14,366 nucleotides of DNA from Acidobacteriaceae bacterium (GTDB lineage: Bacteria; Acidobacteriota; Terriglobia; Terriglobales; Acidobacteriaceae), in assembly GCA_009781125.1 (NCBI GenBank), contig WQYS01000025.1, forward strand, positions 1 to 14,366, in the 5' to 3' direction. A model generated the notes under the pieces. The model was not told the origin of the DNA. It saw only the letters and a program-made list of their open reading frames with translations, and did no database searches. Positions 11,900 through 14,366 of the stretch are shown here, piece after piece; the stretch's first letter is position 1; each line of letters opens with the position of its first letter. The translations under genes and the position numbers were made by a program.

Positions 11900-12234
11900 T
11901 GGCTGCTGAGTACGTGCCGGATACAGGCGACGTGGTGTGGGTGCAGTTCGATCCGCAGGCGGGCCACGAACAGGCCGGACACCGGCCCGCTCTGGTGCTA
12001 TCCCCGGCCAGCTACAACGGACGGCGCGGAATGATGCTGTGCTGTCCCATGACGACGCGCATTAAGGACTACGTCTTCGAGGTGGTGGCAAGCCGCGACC
12101 CTGATAGCGTGGTGCTCGCCGATCAGGTGAAGAATCTGGATTGGCGCGCGCGCAAGGCTACGCGCAAAGGCAAGGTTGCGCCCGAGGTGCTGGCCGACGT
12201 GCGCGCGAAGATCAAAGCTCTGCTTGGCACATAA
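11899..12234 (+). CDS. mazF: MazF endoribonuclease toxin
   Basis: MazF is a sequence-specific ribosome-independent mRNA interferase (ACA in E. coli). The 111-residue product has the same length as the E. coli protein and follows it closely: YVPDTGDVVWVQFDP, then AGHEQAGHRPALVLSPASYN with catalytic-loop Arg29, LCCPMTTR with the conserved Thr52/Thr53, and VVLADQVKNLDWRARKATRK followed by GKVAPEVL. The cleavage sequence cannot be read from these residues. ATG at 11899 is preferred to GTG at 11896. The close likeness to the E. coli pair, in a genome that looks acidobacterial, suggests horizontal spread. ilvA begins 15 bases downstream on the same strand. Confidence 0.95.
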   Translation: MAAEYVPDTGDVVWVQFDPQAGHEQAGHRPALVLSPASYNGRRGMMLCCPMTTRIKDYVFEVVASRDPDSVVLADQVKNLDWRARKATRKGKVAPEVLADVRAKIKALLGT

Positions 12235-12236
12235 AG

Positions 12237-12242
12237 AAGGAG
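12237..12242 (+). promoter_or_regulatory. Shine-Dalgarno fixing the TTG start of ilvA
   Basis: AAGGAG at 12237-12242 lies seven bases before TTG at 12250, ideal spacing. No ATG or GTG start in this frame lies at a better distance, so TTG is the start. It lies just two bases after the mazF stop codon, so ilvA can be translated from the mazEF message. Confidence 0.75.
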
Positions 12243-12249
12243 TTCTGTT

Positions 12250-13491
12250 TTGAGTTCGACACACGGGGCCGCCGGCCAATTGAGCATTCGCCTTTCCGAT
12301 ATCGTTGCAGCGCGCGAGCGGCTGCGCGGCGCAGTCTATATAACGCCTTGTCCGGACTCGCGTGTGCTCTCCTCGCTCACCGGGCAGGATATTTTTCTGA
12401 AGCTCGAAAACCTGCAGATGACAGGATCGTTCAAGGAGCGCGGCGCTCTGAACCACATCGCTCTGCTGACGCCGGAGCAGGCCGCCCGCGGCGTCGTAGC
12501 CGCCAGCGCCGGCAACCATGCACAGGGAGTCGCTTATCACGCCACCAAGCGCGGCATCCGCTCGCTGATCGTGATGCCGCTGGCAACTCCGCTGGTCAAG
12601 GTGACAGCCACGCGCGGCTTCGGAGCCGAGGTCATTCTGCACGGCGCCAACTACGACGAGGCCTACGAAGAGGCGCGCCGCATCTGCGCCGAGCAGGAGA
12701 TGACCTTCATCCACCCGTTCGACGACAGCGCCGTCATGGCGGGTCAAGGTACGATCGGGCTGGAGCTGCTCGAACAGGTTCCGGGCCTCGAAGCCGTGGC
12801 TGTGTCTATCGGAGGCGGCGGCCTGATCGGCGGCGTGGCCTGCGCGCTGAAGGAGATGCGTCCCGAGGTTAAGGTCATCGGCGTGCAGACCTCACGGCTG
12901 CCTTCGATGGCGATGGCCCGCGAGCAGCATCATCTGGTCACGGTCGATCCGGCCACGACCATCGCTGATGGCATAGCCGTGCGCCGCGCGGGAGATGTTA
13001 CGTTCCCCGTGGTGGAAAAATACGTAGACGAGATCGTCACCGTCGATGAAGATGAGATCGCGTCGGCGATCCTCGTGCTTCTGGAGCGCGAAAAGACGCT
13101 GGCCGAAGGAGCAGGCGCGGCGGCTCTGGCGGCTCTGCTACAGAAGAAGACCTCTCTCAACGGAGCGCGAACCGCCGTCGTCATTGGCGGCGGCAACATC
13201 GATGTCACTCTGCTGTCGCGGATCATCGAGCGCGGCCTGGTACAGGACGGACGCATGATTCGCCTGCGCATTCATCTGCTGGACAAGCCCGGCGCGCTGG
13301 CCGATCTGACAAAGCTGATTGCAGACCATCGCGCCAACATAGTCGATACCATGTACAACCGCGCCTATTACGGAGTCAATCTAGGCAACACGACCATCGA
13401 CATCACACTAGAAACGCGAGGTCGGGAGCAGGTAGAGAACCTTCTGTCAGCGCTGACAGAAGAAGGATACGAACACAGCCGCGTAATCTGA
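12250..13491 (+). CDS. ilvA: Threonine ammonia-lyase (threonine dehydratase) with ACT domain
   Basis: This PLP enzyme deaminates threonine to 2-oxobutanoate and ammonia, the first step of isoleucine synthesis or of threonine breakdown. The 413-residue product has GSFKERGA with the PLP lysine Lys62, AASAGNHAQGVA (84-95), and the phosphate-binding GGGGLIGG (188-195). GGGNIDVTLLSRI follows near 313-325, and a single C-terminal ACT domain at about 337-413 starts MIRLRIHLLDKPGALADL. E. coli IlvA is about 514 residues with two ACT-like modules, and TdcB about 329 with none; this single-ACT form is the common short type. The ACT domain implies allosteric control by an amino acid, possibly isoleucine. 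The TTG start is fixed by its Shine-Dalgarno. It lies 15 bases after mazF and may share its message. A perfect 22-base palindrome lies near the 3' end. Confidence 0.94.
   Translation: MSSTHGAAGQLSIRLSDIVAARERLRGAVYITPCPDSRVLSSLTGQDIFLKLENLQMTGSFKERGALNHIALLTPEQAARGVVAASAGNHAQGVAYHATKRGIRSLIVMPLATPLVKVTATRGFGAEVILHGANYDEAYEEARRICAEQEMTFIHPFDDSAVMAGQGTIGLELLEQVPGLEAVAVSIGGGGLIGGVACALKEMRPEVKVIGVQTSRLPSMAMAREQHHLVTVDPATTIADGIAVRRAGDVTFPVVEKYVDEIVTVDEDEIASAILVLLEREKTLAEGAGAAALAALLQKKTSLNGARTAVVIGGGNIDVTLLSRIIERGLVQDGRMIRLRIHLLDKPGALADLTKLIADHRANIVDTMYNRAYYGVNLGNTTIDITLETRGREQVENLLSALTEEGYEHSRVI
13441..13462. repeat. Perfect 22-base palindrome within the ilvA 3' end
   Basis: CTTCTGTCAGC is followed at once by its exact reverse complement, with no loop. 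It is read in frame as LLSALTEE within the ACT domain. Such a long perfect palindrome is rare by chance in a sequence this size. It is 29 bases before the ilvA stop and 78 bases before the next gene. It may be a regulator-binding site or chance; function is unknown. Confidence 0.6.
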
Positions 13492-13540
13492 GAACCCGAA
13501 CCCAATCGAACCATTTCCCGCATGTATAGCTGGATGAGAT

Positions 13541-14227
13541 ATGACAGAGATAGAATTTCCACAATGGCTAGACAAGACTGAGGAAAGCGATGTCGGTGTC
13601 ATCACACTTGACGACGGCAAGAAGATGACCGCAGAGATTGCAAAGTTCGATGATGAGAGTGGCGAAGTTGTTCTCAATATCATCGACGGCCAGAGAGGTC
13701 TCGTCATCCCTGCCGACCGCATTGTCTCCTTCGATCCTCAGGAGCGCGCCACGCAGCCGTGGCCATACTCCGATCCCTGTCGGAATGGGTCTTCACCTTC
13801 GCGCTTAATCCTAATGGCGATGTTGTTTCTGAGTTGGATAGTGGGCAGCATACCTCTCTTCCTCACCCTGATAAATAGGCCCTATGGACTGCAAGAGGCA
13901 TCGGTAATCTCCTACACGATCTTCGTGGTATTCTTCACGTTTGCCGCAACTAAAACTTGGCGTCCCTATATGTTCACGTGCCCCGCAGTCCAACCCCAGC
14001 TCGGACGTATGCTGTGGCGTCATCTTGGCTTTCTCGTTGTGCTTATTGTTATCCAAACTGCGGCGCTGGCAGCTCATCCATACTTGCCAGAATGGTGGAA
14101 CACCGAAGGCAAAAAAGGAACCCCCTTTGAGGTTGTCCTGCTCTTTCTGTGTATCGGCGTCGGATTCGTTCAGATTTACACAAACCGGTCCCTTCTCGAC
14201 CGCGCTCATCGAGAATTTTCCGAGTAA
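13541..14227 (+). CDS. Hypothetical membrane protein, four predicted transmembrane helices
   Basis: I do not recognise this 228-residue protein. Residues 1-66 are soluble, acidic and strand-rich (VGVITLDDGKKMTAEIAKF, then GEVVLNIIDGQRGLVIPADR) and could form a small beta-barrel. Four hydrophobic segments follow at about 89-111, 121-137, 161-178 and 196-213, separated by short loops, with basic residues near several ends (RLI, RPY, KTWRPY). The C-terminus ends in charged RSLLDRAHREFSE. Base composition is lower in G+C than neighbouring genes. No good Shine-Dalgarno precedes ATG 13541, only GGATGAG nearby. The gene follows ilvA by 49 bases and converges with the gene at the right edge, 5 bases away. 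It could be a small sensor or transporter-associated protein; there is no evidence for either. Confidence 0.7.
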   Translation: MTEIEFPQWLDKTEESDVGVITLDDGKKMTAEIAKFDDESGEVVLNIIDGQRGLVIPADRIVSFDPQERATQPWPYSDPCRNGSSPSRLILMAMLFLSWIVGSIPLFLTLINRPYGLQEASVISYTIFVVFFTFAATKTWRPYMFTCPAVQPQLGRMLWRHLGFLVVLIVIQTAALAAHPYLPEWWNTEGKKGTPFEVVLLFLCIGVGFVQIYTNRSLLDRAHREFSE

Positions 14228-14232
14228 CCTGT

Positions 14233-14366
14233 CTACCCTTTCGTGAATCTTGTCTGCTGCTTTTCCGCGTGGCGCTCGATGGCCAACTGGATCAGCCGGT
14301 CGATGAGCTGCTTATACTTCAGCCCCGTAGCATCCCAGAGCTTCGGATACATGCTGATGCTGGTGA
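14233..14366 (-). CDS. C-terminal end of an unidentified protein (5' part outside window)
   Basis: The minus strand from the right edge stays open for 43 residues and ends in a stop at 14233-14235. The tail reads [20 protein letters not shown] followed by [19 protein letters not shown], with amphipathic helix character and a basic end, which looks like a real protein end rather than a chance frame. I cannot name the family. Convergence with the membrane protein gene, five bases apart, is consistent with a real gene. Confidence 0.55.
   Translation of the reverse strand, partial: TSISMYPKLWDATGLKYKQLIDRLIQLAIERHAEKQQTRFTKG

Noticed and set aside
11998..12747. Minus-strand open frame of 249 codons
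   Set aside because: Antisense to mazF and the 5' half of ilvA, both firmly identified.

Overview
The window looks like chromosomal DNA of a soil acidobacterium of the Terriglobus, Granulicella or Edaphobacter kind. This rests on high G+C coding sequence (38 of 60 bases in a sampled stretch of the peroxiredoxin gene), the gene mix, and two families of palindromic intergenic repeat of a type I associate with Acidobacteriaceae. The assignment is inference, because no rRNA or other phylogenetic marker is present.

Left part (1-5245): a minus-strand pair encodes an acyl-CoA thioesterase and a short Mrp-type Fe-S carrier ATPase cut by the window edge. A plus-strand pair encodes a frataxin/CyaY protein and a family 2 glycosyltransferase. 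A nested inverted-repeat, MITE-like element follows, then a free-standing B12-binding subunit of the methylmalonyl-CoA mutase type. A minus-strand run then carries a glycine-zipper lipoprotein, a crotonase-fold hydratase and a YbgC-like thioesterase. Several genes therefore concern acyl-CoA chemistry.

Middle part (5246-9844): a toxin-first toxin-antitoxin pair (RelE/HigB-like toxin, BrnA-like antitoxin) is followed by two adjacent cyclophilins, one exported and one cytoplasmic, ending in a strong terminator. Two minus-strand lipoproteins follow, an SH3-domain protein and a beta-propeller protein.

Right part (9845-14366): an AT-rich PIN-domain toxin and small antitoxin pair is followed by a likely gene remnant and a double-hairpin REP-like repeat. 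Next come ahpC, a mazEF pair very like that of E. coli placed 15 bases ahead of ilvA, a four-helix membrane protein, and the tail of an unidentified gene.

Two system-level signals stand out. First, several unit-leading genes have no Shine-Dalgarno sequence but carry a -10-like TANNNT hexamer exactly six bases before the start codon (cyaY, the RelE-like toxin, the exported cyclophilin, the YbgC-like gene; the B12 subunit fits if its TTG is used). This suggests widespread leaderless transcription, including of a toxin. Second, three unrelated toxin-antitoxin pairs lie within about 6.8 kb, two of them with the toxin gene first.
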